A stretch of DNA of 64,000 nt from assembly GCA_001898705.1 (NCBI GenBank), contig MKUU01000020.1, positions 48,488 through 112,487 on the forward strand, written 5' to 3'. A program made the position numbers and the translations under genes. Of this stretch, positions 63,573 to 64,000 are shown in pieces (within the stretch, counting starts at the first letter, position 1; each line of letters opens with the position of its first letter). Source of the stretch: Caedibacter sp. 38-128. Its GTDB lineage: Bacteria; Pseudomonadota; Alphaproteobacteria; Caedimonadales; Caedimonadaceae. Below the pieces are notes generated by a model. The model was not told the origin of the DNA. It searched no databases and saw nothing but the letters and a program-made list of their open reading frames with translations.

Positions 63573-64000
63573 ACAAGTTTTGGATAATCAAGATTTATTA
63601 TAAATTTAATGTCGCCATTGTCTTCCATCCCTTTTCATGAATCTGACACAAGATGCAGACCTCCTGGCACCTATGCTGCCTGAGATCGACGTCACAAGGC
63701 CGGGGATCCATCAGGATGCAGAAGAAAAGAACAACTAAAGACCCTCAATTCTTCCCCTCCTCCACTAAACTTCCTTCTTTCCTATTCCTCTTCTTGACCT
63801 TTCAGCATCTTCTGGCTGCCTCAAACTTTTATGCTCAACAAGAACCTCAACTTTTTTCCCTAAGATCGGCAGCTCAAAAATCGCCATCCTTTTCTTCCTG
63901 TTAACTGTCGATTGCAATCTTCTCATTTACCACATCACCCACTGCATGAGAGGATGAGGTGGAGGACACCGGAAACTCAAATAACGCTCTAGCGCATCTA
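63573..64000 (+). other. Region without a convincing gene, GC-rich patch
   Basis: This 428-base end region shows no recognisable gene. Its centre (about 63660-63720) is roughly 60 percent G+C by hand count, against mid-30s percent elsewhere. A plus-strand frame 63637-63738 (33 codons, ATG) and a minus-strand frame within about 63765-63890 are open, but neither has a ribosome-binding site or motif. It may be the end of a decayed or transferred segment continuing past the window. Confidence 0.3.

Noticed and set aside
63653..63904. An 83-codon plus-strand frame at the right end
   Set aside because: Composition is Ser/Phe/Pro-rich, as in chance translation of pyrimidine-rich DNA, with no start signal or motif.

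Overview
The window is a low-GC (mid-30s percent by eye) bacterial chromosome segment. It is almost entirely housekeeping genes with short spacers, six tRNA genes and an SRP RNA. Several genes are typical of Alphaproteobacteria: mipZ, the FYDLN-type acidic protein near cmk-rpsA, a FliM paired with a DUF6468-like membrane protein, MutY-FolC-AccD order, and PBP1A-prfB order. Low GC, salvage and import genes (thymidine kinase, putrescine-type ABC transporter, Asp/Glu-type symporter, B12-dependent ribonucleotide reductase without visible B12 synthesis) and several predicted secreted proteins suggest a host-associated alphaproteobacterium. The Holosporales/Paracaedibacter-like group is my best guess. 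That placement is inference from gene content and was not tested by a search.

Layout. 1-5.9 kb: a kinase-like fragment cut by the window edge, a methyltransferase, a tandem universal stress protein, an Xre regulator, an unknown DNA-binding-like protein and SerC. 5.9-9.7 kb: dnaX-ybaB-recR, then ihfB and tdk on the other strand. 9.7-19.6 kb: a methyltransferase, rsmE-mscS, trkH, tRNA-His and tRNA-Ser, a GNAT, an RluA-type synthase, a roughly 590-base non-coding stretch resembling an rRNA leader, an alpha/beta hydrolase and an unknown protein. 19.7-26.3 kb (minus strand): rpsU, then an accD-folC-mutY-tkt-gap run. 26.6-31.3 kb: fliM with its partner, the qmcA-nfeD pair, an L,D-transpeptidase and tRNA-Met.

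31.5-36.7 kb holds a tight four-gene run: Asp/Glu racemase, periplasmic amino-acid-type binding protein, Cache-sensor adenylate/guanylate cyclase, and an unusual DAACS-family symporter. This is the best candidate here for an undescribed system, possibly sensing and import of acidic or D-amino acids coupled to cyclic-nucleotide signalling. 36.7-44.6 kb (minus strand): a LysR regulator, mipZ directly behind a putrescine-type ABC operon (no binding protein), a Bcr/CflA efflux pump and an Atm1-like ABC exporter. 44.8-51.1 kb: nrdJ, a secreted GNAT-like protein, a LOG-family protein and kdsB.

51.1-55.8 kb: SRP RNA overlapping ruvX, a DUF167 fusion, tRNA-Thr overlapping a half-length mazG, znuBC, a WecA-type transferase, tRNA-Gln and the FYDLN protein. 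55.9-62.4 kb: cmk-rpsA, PBP1A, prfB with its programmed +1 frameshift, and tRNA-Ser. 62.5-63.6 kb: a secreted TraB/GumN-like protein. The last 400 bases contain a GC-rich patch of foreign appearance without a convincing gene.

No CRISPR array, insertion sequence, prophage or plasmid replication module was seen.
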